Assembly: GCA_034172985.1 (NCBI GenBank)
Contig: JAXFDY010000189.1
Span: forward strand, 1-64,000
Length of the DNA: 64,000 nucleotides
Reading direction: 5' to 3'
Source: CAG-303 sp034172985
GTDB lineage: Bacteria; Bacillota; Clostridia; Lachnospirales; Lachnospiraceae
Position numbers and translations under genes: made by a program. Position 1 is the first letter of the stretch; each line of letters begins with the position of its first letter. The notes below the pieces were generated by a model. It saw nothing but the letters and a program-made list of their open reading frames with translations, ran no database searches and was not told where the DNA came from. Of this stretch, positions 1 to 7,238 are shown piece after piece.

Positions 1-584
1 GTCATCTTACCAAGGCTCACGAACTTATAACCGATGATCTGATCTTCTGCATCAAGAGCAATACCTGTTACATAACCTTCAGCCATCTCAAGATAACGAG
101 GTCCTTTCTGGAGTGTACCGTACATTGTACCAACCTGTGAACGAAGACCCTTTCCTAAATCCTCAAGACCTGCACCAACCGGAAGACCTTCTTCTGAGAA
201 AGCACTCTGTGTACGTCCATAAACAATCTGTAAGAATAATTCTCTCATAGCAGTATTAATGGCATCACATACAAGGTCTGTATTTAATGCTTCCATAACT
301 GTCAATCCAGGTAAAATTTCTGAAGCCATAGCAGCTGAATGTGTCATACCTGAACATCCAATTGTCTCAACTAATGCTTCCTGAATAATACCTTCCTTAA
401 CATTCAAAGTAAGTTTACATGCACCCTGCTGCGGAGCACACCAGCCCACACCATGTGTTAAGCCTGAAATATCCTTTACTTCTTTGTTTTTAACCCATTT
501 TCCTTCTGTCGGAACTGGAGCAGCGCCATGATGAACGCCCTGTGCCACTGGACACATATTTTCTACTTCCTGTGAAATAATCAT
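1..584 (-). CDS. Fe-S cluster scaffold-like protein (3' end cut by window edge)
   Basis: The reading frame is open from an ATG at 584 to the window edge, so about 194 N-terminal residues are visible and the C-terminus is missing. An AAAGGAG site lies just upstream of the ATG. My translation shows conserved cysteine segments (MCPVAQ, GWCAPQQGACK, GCSGMTHSAAM). I recognise this as the Clostridia family usually annotated as iron-sulfur cluster assembly scaffold protein, which normally precedes a GGGtGRT-type protein gene. That partner would lie outside the window. The Fe-S role is family knowledge; only the cysteine pattern is seen here. Confidence 0.6.
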   Translation of the reverse strand, partial: MIISQEVENMCPVAQGVHHGAAPVPTEGKWVKNKEVKDISGLTHGVGWCAPQQGACKLTLNVKEGIIQEALVETIGCSGMTHSAAMASEILPGLTVMEALNTDLVCDAINTAMRELFLQIVYGRTQSAFSEEGLPVGAGLEDLGKGLRSQVGTMYGTLQKGPRYLEMAEGYVTGIALDAEDQIIGYKFVSLGKM

Positions 585-715
585 TTTGAATCTCCTTTCA
601 AATTATGTTCCTATATGTCATTAATCATTTGTGACCAACAACCATCTATTTTATTTTCTCACAAAATGCGGATTTCGTCTACAACTATTTTCAATTTTCC
701 CTATTTTTTTGCCTG

Positions 716-1267
716 CTAACGTACACGATTTCCACATCTCGGACACACAGTTTCTCCCGGAGCTACTGCTGCACCGCAGCTCAAGCAGATTGTCCCATTA
801 TCACTTTCATGATATTCTCCGTTTAAATTGTATCCCCTTGTCTGTTCCTCTTCCCTGCTTCTTCTTCCTTCTTCATACCGCTGCTCCCAGCTCTCGCTAT
901 GATTCCATTGCTGATTCTGGTCAGTGTCCTGATTCACAGGACGTTTATTACCCTTCACAAACATAACGACAGCCATAATGATGATTCCATAAATACCAAA
1001 TAGCCCAAGCCACATAAAATATGGTGATAAGCCTGCAGATTTTGCCATACTTCTGCACAACACAATAAGCACCCCTGTCATGCCAAGTAATCCAAAAAAT
1101 GTATACTTCCATGTAAGTTTTCCTGACCGTGCAATAAAAAAGCAAACCACCATACAGATGGCCATTGCAATCACACTGCCAATCAGCATTGCATACATAA
1201 TCTCGGGATTCGCAATCATCATTTCTATTAATTCATTATACACATCCATATATTCTGAATCGTACAT
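716..1267 (-). CDS. Membrane protein with C-terminal zinc ribbon
   Basis: Predicted protein of 183 residues and unknown function. Three hydrophobic segments fill residues ~25-105. A hydrophilic, Gln/Glu/Arg-rich linker follows, then a C-terminal zinc ribbon with two CxxC pairs (CLSCG and CPRCG) and the typical intervening GAAVAPGE stretch. The frame can be extended three codons to a GTG, but that GTG lies inside the GGAGGTG ribosome binding site, so the ATG at 1267 is chosen. It has its own promoter (TTGTTT-17-TAGAAT) and is divergent from the HTH gene at 1408. Such membrane/zinc-ribbon proteins are common and mostly uncharacterised. Confidence 0.8.
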   Translation of the reverse strand: MYDSEYMDVYNELIEMMIANPEIMYAMLIGSVIAMAICMVVCFFIARSGKLTWKYTFFGLLGMTGVLIVLCRSMAKSAGLSPYFMWLGLFGIYGIIIMAVVMFVKGNKRPVNQDTDQNQQWNHSESWEQRYEEGRRSREEEQTRGYNLNGEYHESDNGTICLSCGAAVAPGETVCPRCGNRVR

Positions 1268-1302
1268 AATTTTCACCTCCGAAATATGATTTACACCTTA
1301 TG

Positions 1303-1331
1303 ATTCTACTACAAAAAAATAAAAGAAACAA
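1303..1331 (-). promoter_or_regulatory. Sigma-A-type promoter of zinc-ribbon membrane gene
   Basis: On the minus strand, TTGTTT (1331-1326) is followed after 17 nt by TAGAAT (1308-1303). This is 36 bp upstream of the chosen start, with a GGAGGTG site between. Confidence 0.5.
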
Positions 1332-1351
1332 TATACTTTTTTCTTAATTTA

Positions 1352-1360
1352 TGCTAAAAT
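1352..1360 (+). promoter_or_regulatory. Extended -10 promoter of HTH gene
   Basis: TGC-TAAAAT forms an extended -10 (TGnTATAAT-like) 48 bp before the ATG at 1408. The -35 position (about 1332-1337) is poor. An upstream ATG at 1351 overlaps this element, which argues against the longer start. Confidence 0.4.
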
Positions 1361-1407
1361 ATTCATTATGCAGGATTGCAGCTATTTTTATTTATTTGGA
1401 GGTTATC

Positions 1408-1941
1408 ATGCTTTTTAGAAATTCCAAAAAAAATATCCAGAGACGATTGAACGAGTTATGTTCTGATGTAAATATCTTTATTCAGGTACACTATGTCCGT
1501 GAACGGGATGGTGACCGTTATAAATTTAATATTCTTACTTTGAAAGATGATCCGGAACGGGAAAAGCTGGCGGAATGGCTGGCAGAAAATGGCAATCCAT
1601 CCTCTTTTTCAGAATTATGCCATCTTTTCCAAAAGAAATCCGGAAAAGATGAAACCCACATTTGTGACCGTGCAAATCTGGATAAAAACTATTTTTCAAA
1701 AATGAAAGATTCCGATTCCTTTCAACCTACCAAAGGCGAAGCCATTTCTCTTTGCCTTGCTATGAGGCTTAATATTGAGGAAGCCCGTGCATTATTAAAA
1801 TCTGCCGGCTATGCTCTGACAAATTCCAAAGAATCAGATCTTGTGGTCCGTTATTTTATCGAAAATAAACTGCATCATATTAATGATTTAAAGTATGTGC
1901 TGGATGCTTTATGCGAAACATCTCTGGAACTTTTGAATTAA
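1408..1941 (+). CDS. Small HTH-domain protein
   Basis: Predicted protein of 177 residues. The start is the ATG at 1408 because GGAGG lies 5 nt upstream; the frame opens earlier but without a site. Residues ~75-175 resemble the helix-turn-helix tail that follows macro or von Willebrand domains in Firmicute proteins. Visible landmarks are a DRANLDKNYFSKM helix, a PTKGEAISLCLAM helix, an LLKSAGYAL turn and a closing DLVVRYFIE segment. The N-terminal 70 residues are basic then mixed, with no domain I recognise. A DNA-binding or protein-interaction role is inferred. The gene stands alone, divergent from the zinc-ribbon gene, and ends in a strong hairpin terminator. Confidence 0.75.
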   Translation: MLFRNSKKNIQRRLNELCSDVNIFIQVHYVRERDGDRYKFNILTLKDDPEREKLAEWLAENGNPSSFSELCHLFQKKSGKDETHICDRANLDKNYFSKMKDSDSFQPTKGEAISLCLAMRLNIEEARALLKSAGYALTNSKESDLVVRYFIENKLHHINDLKYVLDALCETSLELLN

Positions 1942-1989
1942 AAAAGCAGGGAGAACCTTATGTCAAATAATGGTTCTCCCTGTTTTTAA
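1941..1989. terminator. Bidirectional terminator between convergent HTH and ABC-F genes
   Basis: An 11-bp stem (CAGGGAGAACC, 1947-1957, with GGTTCTCCCTG, 1972-1982) is flanked by A5 on the left and T5 on the right, so it can terminate transcription in both directions. Confidence 0.85.
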
Positions 1990-1995
1990 CATAAC

Positions 1996-3549
1996 TTATG
2001 ACAATAATGAAAACTCTTCCAGATTCCATACTTTGTCTGCCAGTCCATCATAAAATTCCGGTTCATGACATACCAATAAAATGGAACCTTTGTATTCCTT
2101 TAACGCACGTTTCAGTTCGTCTTTTGCGTCTACATCAAGATGATTCGTAGGCTCATCGAGAAGCAAAATATTAGTTTCCTTATTGATCAGCTTACACAGC
2201 CTTACTTTGGCCTGTTCGCCACCGCTTAAAACCCGGATCTGACTCTCTATATGTTTTGTAGTTAAACCGCATTTCGCCAGGGCCGAACGAACCTCATATT
2301 GTGTAAAGGACGGAAATTCTTCCCATATCTCCTCGATACAACTGTTATTTCCCGGCGTCATTTCCTGCTCAAAATATCCCTTATAAAGGTAATCTCCAAG
2401 TGAAACGTTTCCCGAGACAGGCGGAATAAGTCCTAACACACTCTTTAAAAATGTACTTTTCCCGATACCATTTGTTCCGATCAGGGCGATTTTTTCTCCC
2501 CGTTCCATGCGAAGATTTATCGGGCGGGATAACGGCATGTCTTTGTCATAACCGATAACAAGGTCATTTGTCTCAAATATCACCTTTCCCGCAGCTCTCG
2601 CTTCTTTAAAGTGAAATTCAGGCTTCGGTTTTTCCTTGGCCAGCTCGATGACATCCATCTTGTCCAGTTTTTTCTGTCTGGACATAGCCATATTTCGTGT
2701 AGAAACTCTTGCTTTATTTCGTGCAACAAAATCTTTTAATTCATCAATTTCCTGCTGCTGTCTCTTATAGGCCGCTTCTAACTGGCTCTTTTTGACTGCA
2801 TATACTTCCTGGAATTTGTCATAATCGCCCACATAGCGCTCCAGTTTCTGATTTTCCATATGATAAATAATATTTACCACACTATTCAGGAACGGAATAT
2901 CATGGGAAATCAGAATAAATGCATTCTCATATTCCTGAAGATAACGTTTTAACCACTCAATATGATTTGCATCCAGATAATTTGTAGGCTCATCAAGCAA
3001 CAGAATATCCGGTTTTTCAAGAAGCAGTTTTCCCAGCAGTACCTTCGTTCTCTGTCCTCCACTGAGCTGTGTAACATCCTTGTCAAGTCCCAGTTCCAAA
3101 AGTCCCAGTGCCCGTGCTACTTCTTCCACTTTCGCATCAATCACATAGAAATCATGATTCGTGAGCAAATCCTGAATCGTCCCCAGTTCTTCCATCATTT
3201 CCATCATTTCATTTTCGTCTGCAGATGCCATGGAATCACAGATTTCATTCATCTTCTCTTCCAGTTCAAACAGATAAGCAAATGCTGACCGCAGTACTTC
3301 TCCTATGGTCATACCCTTTTGTAAGACAGCATGCTGGTCCAGATAACCTGTCCTTACATTCTTATTCCATTCTACCTTTCCCTCATCTGGCATGAGTTTT
3401 CCGGTAACAATGTTCATAAAAGTGGACTTGCCTTCGCCGTTGGCTCCGACAAGTCCAATATGTTCACCTTTTAAAAGTCTGAAAGACACGTTATCAAATA
3501 TCGCCCTGTCACCGAAGCCATGGCTCAAATTCTCAACGTTTAATATCAT
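1996..3549 (-). CDS. ABC-F family ATP-binding protein
   Basis: Soluble protein of 517 residues with two tandem ATP-binding cassettes and no membrane segment, as in the ABC-F family. Visible motifs are Walker A GANGEGKST (~35-43) and GTNGIGKST (~350), LSGGQ and LSGGEQ signatures, and two Walker B LLLLDEPTN motifs. A charged alpha-helical linker (~240-320, KKSQLEAAYKRQQQEID) joins the cassettes. ABC-F proteins act on the ribosome E-site to assist translation, and some confer antibiotic protection. No resistance-specific long arm is obvious, so a housekeeping YkpA/YbiT-like role is more likely. A monocistronic unit is suggested: AAAGGA before the ATG and a shared terminator downstream. Confidence 0.92.
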   Translation of the reverse strand: MILNVENLSHGFGDRAIFDNVSFRLLKGEHIGLVGANGEGKSTFMNIVTGKLMPDEGKVEWNKNVRTGYLDQHAVLQKGMTIGEVLRSAFAYLFELEEKMNEICDSMASADENEMMEMMEELGTIQDLLTNHDFYVIDAKVEEVARALGLLELGLDKDVTQLSGGQRTKVLLGKLLLEKPDILLLDEPTNYLDANHIEWLKRYLQEYENAFILISHDIPFLNSVVNIIYHMENQKLERYVGDYDKFQEVYAVKKSQLEAAYKRQQQEIDELKDFVARNKARVSTRNMAMSRQKKLDKMDVIELAKEKPKPEFHFKEARAAGKVIFETNDLVIGYDKDMPLSRPINLRMERGEKIALIGTNGIGKSTFLKSVLGLIPPVSGNVSLGDYLYKGYFEQEMTPGNNSCIEEIWEEFPSFTQYEVRSALAKCGLTTKHIESQIRVLSGGEQAKVRLCKLINKETNILLLDEPTNHLDVDAKDELKRALKEYKGSILLVCHEPEFYDGLADKVWNLEEFSLLS

Positions 3550-3566
3550 ATGATATCCTTTCTTTT

Positions 3567-4658
3567 TTATGACTGCTTTGGTTCAATATATCCCAATGCC
3601 TTAAGCATTTCTGCTGAAAGAACTGCGCCGCCTGCAGCACCACGGAGTGTATTGTGGGATAATCCTACAAACTTATAATCATAAACACTATCTTCTCTCA
3701 AACGACCTACAGAAATACCCATACCATTTTCATAGTTCACATCAAGCTGTACCTGTGGTCTGTTGTCTTCTTCCAGATACTGAATAAATTGCTTTGGAGC
3801 ACTTGGAAGCTCTAATTCCTGAGGAAGTCCCTTAAAGTTCACTAACTTTTCAATCAGTTGCTCCTTTGTCGGCTTTTTATTAAATTTTACGAATACAGCT
3901 GCAGTATGTCCGTCTGCAATCGGAACTCTGATACACTGTGTTGTGATAACAGGAAGTTCTGCTTTCTTAATCACTCCGTCTTCAATTTTACCCCAGAGTC
4001 TTAATGGCTCCTGCTCACTCTTTTCTTCTTCCCCGCCAATATATGGAATAATATTTCCATTCATCTCCGGCCAGTCTTTGAAAGTATTTCCTGCACCTGA
4101 AATAGCCTGATATGTTGTTGCTACTACTTCGACAGGTTCAAACTCTTTCCATGCATTTAATACAGGTGCATAACTCTGAATAGAGCAGTTAGGCTTAACG
4201 GCAACAAAACCTCTCTTTGTGCCAAGTCTCTCTCTCTGGAATTTAATTACTTCATAATGCTCCGGATTAATTTCAGGCACTACCATAGGAACATCCGGTG
4301 TCCATCTATGTGCACTGTTATTTGATACAACTGGTGTTTCTGTTTTTGCGTAAGCCTCTTCAATGGCTTTAATTTCTTCCTTTGTCATATCAACTGCACT
4401 AAAAACAAAGTCTACGCATGATGCTACTTTCTCGACTTCGTTTACATTCATAACTACTAAATTTTTTACTGCCTCCGGCATAGGAGTCTGCATTTTCCAT
4501 CTGCCACCTACAGCTTCTTCATATGTCTTTCCTGCAGAACGTGGGCTTGCTGCAACTGTAACGACCTCAAACCAAGGGTGGTTCTCCAATAAAGAAATAA
4601 ATCTCTGTCCAACCATACCTGTTGCACCTAAAATACCTACTTTTAACTTCTGACTCAT
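3567..4658 (-). CDS. asd: Aspartate-semialdehyde dehydrogenase
   Basis: This enzyme reduces aspartyl-4-phosphate to aspartate semialdehyde with NADPH, the branch point to lysine/diaminopimelate, methionine and threonine. With the ATG at 4658 (GAGGT site upstream) it has 363 residues. The NADP-binding GATGMVGQ is at 11-18, the catalytic cysteine in KPNCSIQ is C158, and the active-site histidine in RVPIADGH is H251. Length and the CSIQ context fit the archaeal/fungal-type Asd, not the E. coli type. An upstream in-frame ATG at 4733 lies in the leader and lacks a site. The gene is divergent from a tRNA-Thr gene. No lysine riboswitch-like structure was recognised in the short leader. Confidence 0.93.
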   Translation of the reverse strand: MSQKLKVGILGATGMVGQRFISLLENHPWFEVVTVAASPRSAGKTYEEAVGGRWKMQTPMPEAVKNLVVMNVNEVEKVASCVDFVFSAVDMTKEEIKAIEEAYAKTETPVVSNNSAHRWTPDVPMVVPEINPEHYEVIKFQRERLGTKRGFVAVKPNCSIQSYAPVLNAWKEFEPVEVVATTYQAISGAGNTFKDWPEMNGNIIPYIGGEEEKSEQEPLRLWGKIEDGVIKKAELPVITTQCIRVPIADGHTAAVFVKFNKKPTKEQLIEKLVNFKGLPQELELPSAPKQFIQYLEEDNRPQVQLDVNYENGMGISVGRLREDSVYDYKFVGLSHNTLRGAAGGAVLSAEMLKALGYIEPKQS

Positions 4659-4754
4659 TTTTAATACCTCTTCACTTTTCATTATAGAATATATTATGTT
4701 ACTTCCCCACACTTGTTCGTGTATAGCGGACATTTGTGCGTCAACATAGTGTAT

Positions 4755-4782
4755 ACTATACCATACAAAAAAAAAATTGCAA
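4755..4782 (-). promoter_or_regulatory. Promoter of asd
   Basis: On the minus strand, TTGCAA (4782-4777), a 16-nt spacer rich in T, and TATAGT (4760-4755) preceded by TGG (extended -10). This leaves a leader of about 90 nt before the asd ATG. Confidence 0.5.
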
Positions 4783-4800
4783 GTGTTTTTTATAAAATAA

Positions 4801-4829
4801 TTGACATTTTACCAAAATTACTTTATATT
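4801..4829 (+). promoter_or_regulatory. Promoter of tRNA-Thr gene
   Basis: TTGACA (4801-4806), a 17-nt spacer and TATATT (4824-4829), placing the start about 20 nt before the tRNA 5' end. This near-consensus promoter supports expression of the tRNA. Confidence 0.75.
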
Positions 4830-4855
4830 AATAAGGCATTGCATTTTATGCATGT

Positions 4856-4926
4856 GCTTCCATAGTTCAAAGGCAAAACAGGTCACTCGTAATGTCCAGT
4901 TATCGGTTCGATTCCGATTGGAAGCT
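4856..4926 (+). tRNA. tRNA-Thr (anticodon CGT)
   Basis: A 71-nt cloverleaf can be folded by eye. The acceptor stem is GCTTCCA/TGGAAGC with discriminator T. The D arm is GTTC/AAAC around AAAGGCA. The anticodon stem is GGTCA/TGTCC with loop CTCGTAA, giving anticodon CGT (codon ACG, Thr). The variable loop has 4 nt, and the T arm ATCGG/CCGAT pairs perfectly around TTCGATT. First pairs G1-C72 and C2-G71 and the G35/T36 anticodon bases match threonine identity. CCA is not encoded. Two mismatches stand out: C13-A22 in the D stem and T29-T41 in the anticodon stem. A strong promoter precedes it and a hairpin terminator follows. Confidence 0.82.
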
Positions 4927-4946
4927 TATTGATAAAGTTAAAAGAA

Positions 4947-4983
4947 AATCAGGAGAGGATTTTTATAAAATCCTCTCCTGATT
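4947..4983. terminator. Bidirectional terminator between tRNA-Thr and degV
   Basis: A 14-bp perfect stem, AATCAGGAGAGGAT (4947-4960) with ATCCTCTCCTGATT (4970-4983). The minus-strand product is followed by a T-rich run, so it terminates degV well. The plus-strand side (GTTTA) is weaker but suits the tRNA. Confidence 0.8.
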
Positions 4984-4985
4984 GT

Positions 4986-5831
4986 TTATACCGCTACGAT
5001 AATGCCGCCATCACATGCATACATGGTAGATACACCTGCTGTATCCAAGATTACAACATCTTTAAATTTCACCAGTTTTAATACTTCTTCTTTCAACCGT
5101 TCTGCGCGCTCAATCGCATTTACATGACTAATCATCAATGTTTTATTCTCCGGTTCATTTACATTTTTACAAATATACTGTGCCAGCTTATCAAGTGCCT
5201 TTTCCATCCCACGGGCCTGATCCAGTTTTGCAATCACTCCTTCTTTTGTACCGGTCATAATCGGTTTGATATTTAAAACAGATGCGATAACTGCTGTTAA
5301 TCCGGTCAGACGTCCGTTCTTTCGAAGTGTCTCCAAAGACTCAATCACAAAATAGGTATTCATGTTTTCCCGGAACTTTGTAACCTGGTCCACGATTTCC
5401 TCAAAACTTTTACCTTCCATGGCAAGTCTGTATATTTCCATAGCCAGCTGTGTTTCTCCCACTGAAGCAGAACAGGAATCAAAGACATGTATCTTCTTGC
5501 TGTCACCTTCATGATCTTCGTAATACATTTCCTTTCCAACCTGTGCACTATTATTGGAGCCACTGAGATTTGAGGACAAGGTCACTACAAAAACTGCTTC
5601 ATAATCTCCCAGATATGCTTCCATATATCTTGCCGGAGAAGGACAGGAAGACTTTGGCTCTTCTGTTGCCCTGCTTACCTTTTCAATAAATGACTTCTGG
5701 TCAAATGTGTCATCATCAATGACATCTTCCCCGCTTACAGTCAATGTCAGCGGTACAATTTCTATATTGTCAAGTGCTTTCATCTTCTCATCTAACTCGC
5801 AACAACTATCAACAACTATTTTAAATTTCAT
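4986..5831 (-). CDS. DegV family fatty-acid-binding protein
   Basis: 281-residue DegV family protein. The N-terminus KIVVDSCCELDEK carries the conserved early Asp-Ser region, residues ~60-65 read SCPSPARY (family S-x-PS), and the mid region has the LSSNLSGS motif. In Gram-positive bacteria DegV proteins (FakB-like) bind a single fatty acid and present it to the kinase FakA for phospholipid synthesis. FakA is not in this window, so the exact role is inferred from the family. It has its own strong promoter, which starts inside the end of the upstream nitrilase gene, and its own terminator. Confidence 0.88.
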   Translation of the reverse strand: MKFKIVVDSCCELDEKMKALDNIEIVPLTLTVSGEDVIDDDTFDQKSFIEKVSRATEEPKSSCPSPARYMEAYLGDYEAVFVVTLSSNLSGSNNSAQVGKEMYYEDHEGDSKKIHVFDSCSASVGETQLAMEIYRLAMEGKSFEEIVDQVTKFRENMNTYFVIESLETLRKNGRLTGLTAVIASVLNIKPIMTGTKEGVIAKLDQARGMEKALDKLAQYICKNVNEPENKTLMISHVNAIERAERLKEEVLKLVKFKDVVILDTAGVSTMYACDGGIIVAV

Positions 5832-5911
5832 CTTATTCCTTCTTTCCTCTTGATTCTATTTATTAAAAATATATAAATATCATTATTTCAAGACGTGGTT
5901 TTCATTACTAG

Positions 5912-5941
5912 ATAATACCACTAAGAATGATACTTTGTCAA
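5912..5941 (-). promoter_or_regulatory. Promoter of degV
   Basis: TTGACA (5941-5936), 18-nt spacer and TATTAT (5917-5912) on the minus strand. The TGA stop codon of the nitrilase gene is part of the -35 box. Confidence 0.65.
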
Positions 5942-6714
5942 TATATGCGAACAAGATAATTATAGATATTTTCTCTGCGGTCTTTTTTTAAGGGAAATTC
6001 TCTCCGATACTGCATTGCCTGTCCAGAATCAATATCTGCATAAATCAGATCTCCTTTTTGCCCCTGACCCGCCAATAATTCTCCATAAGGATTATATGCC
6101 ACGGAGCTTTCCTTGTAAACAATACCATCCCCGCTGCCTCTGCGGTTCACTCCTATGATAAAACACTGGTTTTCTATAGCTCTTGCCTTTAGAAGTGCAT
6201 ACCAATGATCAATTCTCTTCTCCGGCCAGTTCGCAATCACCATAATGACTTCATTTGATTTGGAACTAATCTGAAATATTTCCGGAAACCGGAGATCATA
6301 ACAGATAAAACCGCCCAAAGACACATTCCTGAATGATGCGGTCACGATCTGATCCCCTCCGGTATAATGTCTGCTCTCGCCCCCAAATGAAAACGGATGT
6401 ATTTTTGCATACTTCATCAGCGTTTTCTGTCCATCTGTCAATTCCAGCATATTAAAATACCTGTCGTTTTTCTTTTCAATATATCCGAACAAAACGGCAA
6501 TCCCATACTTATTTGCCAGACTGTGAAAAAATGATTCTGCACCGGTTTCCGAAAAGCATTCCGGGCGCATTGTGAAACCGGTAAGTGTCATTTCGGGGAA
6601 TACTATCATTTCTGCCTGTTCCTTTGCCGCTTTCTCAACCAGCTTTTCACATATCTCTTTATTCCCTTCAGGATTCTCCCATAGAATGTCCATCTGTGTC
6701 ATTCCGATTTTCAT
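5938..6714 (-). CDS. Nitrilase-superfamily carbon-nitrogen hydrolase
   Basis: 258 residues, with the Glu-Lys-Cys triad of the nitrilase superfamily visible: E41 in FPEMTLTGF, K104 in KYAKIHPF, and C138 in GGFICYDLRFPE. Members hydrolyse amides (omega-amidase, deaminated glutathione amidase and similar); the sequence resembles the YafV/Nit2-like branch, but the substrate cannot be fixed. It is cytoplasmic, with no signal peptide. It is the last gene of the GNAT-parE-parC-greA transcription unit, 14 bp after greA. An AAGGAG site precedes the ATG. Confidence 0.88.
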   Translation of the reverse strand: MKIGMTQMDILWENPEGNKEICEKLVEKAAKEQAEMIVFPEMTLTGFTMRPECFSETGAESFFHSLANKYGIAVLFGYIEKKNDRYFNMLELTDGQKTLMKYAKIHPFSFGGESRHYTGGDQIVTASFRNVSLGGFICYDLRFPEIFQISSKSNEVIMVIANWPEKRIDHWYALLKARAIENQCFIIGVNRRGSGDGIVYKESSVAYNPYGELLAGQGQKGDLIYADIDSGQAMQYRREFPLKKDRRENIYNYLVRIY

Positions 6715-6728
6715 TGCAAACCAACTCC

Positions 6729-7235
6729 TTAATAAGTCCGTATCGTGTCTTCCTCGGTATCTGTCGTATTTTGCATAGATTTAATCACCACATAGAACCC
6801 GTCACTATCACTTAGTTTTACATACACGCGGTCTCCTACCTTGTGTCCAAGCACAGCTTTTCCAATCGGTGATTCGATACTGATTCTCCCTTCCAGGGAA
6901 TCTCCCCGGATGGATGTGACAAGCTTATAAGTTTCTGTCTCATCATCCTCTTCAAAATACAGCTCCACAGTATTATTGATTCCTACCTCATCTTCTTTTG
7001 ATTCATCAGAAATGATTTCTGCCGTTCTTAACATTCTTTCCAGATAGCGGATTCTTCCTTCATTTTTATTTTTATCCCTCTTTGCCGCATAATACTCGAA
7101 ATTTTCACTGAGATCCCCCTGTTCTCTGGCAACTTTCACAGCTTCTATGGCCTCCATGCGGACCACCTTTTTCCGATAATCAATCTCTGCCTGGATTTTT
7201 TCTACATCCTTTTGGGTCAATTCCTCTCTATTCAT
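6729..7235 (-). CDS. greA: GreA/GreB-family transcription elongation factor
   Basis: 168 residues. The N-terminal coiled coil (1-80) carries the acidic tip GDLSENFEY with D41 and E44, which reach the RNA polymerase active site and stimulate cleavage of backtracked transcripts. The C-terminal FKBP-like domain (~90-160) has ISIESPIGKAVLGHKVGD. The usual tip is GDLSENAEY; here Phe replaces Ala. A C-terminal tail (NTTDTEEDTIRTY) is slightly longer than typical. It starts 3 bp after the parC stop, so it is co-translated with the topoisomerase genes. The genome may hold a second GreA; the symbol is by family. Confidence 0.87.
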   Translation of the reverse strand: MNREELTQKDVEKIQAEIDYRKKVVRMEAIEAVKVAREQGDLSENFEYYAAKRDKNKNEGRIRYLERMLRTAEIISDESKEDEVGINNTVELYFEEDDETETYKLVTSIRGDSLEGRISIESPIGKAVLGHKVGDRVYVKLSDSDGFYVVIKSMQNTTDTEEDTIRTY

Positions 7236-7238
7236 TGC

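Noticed and set aside
4659..4754. Possible lysine riboswitch in the asd leader
   Set aside because: The leader is only about 90 nt and shows none of the expected multi-helix pattern.
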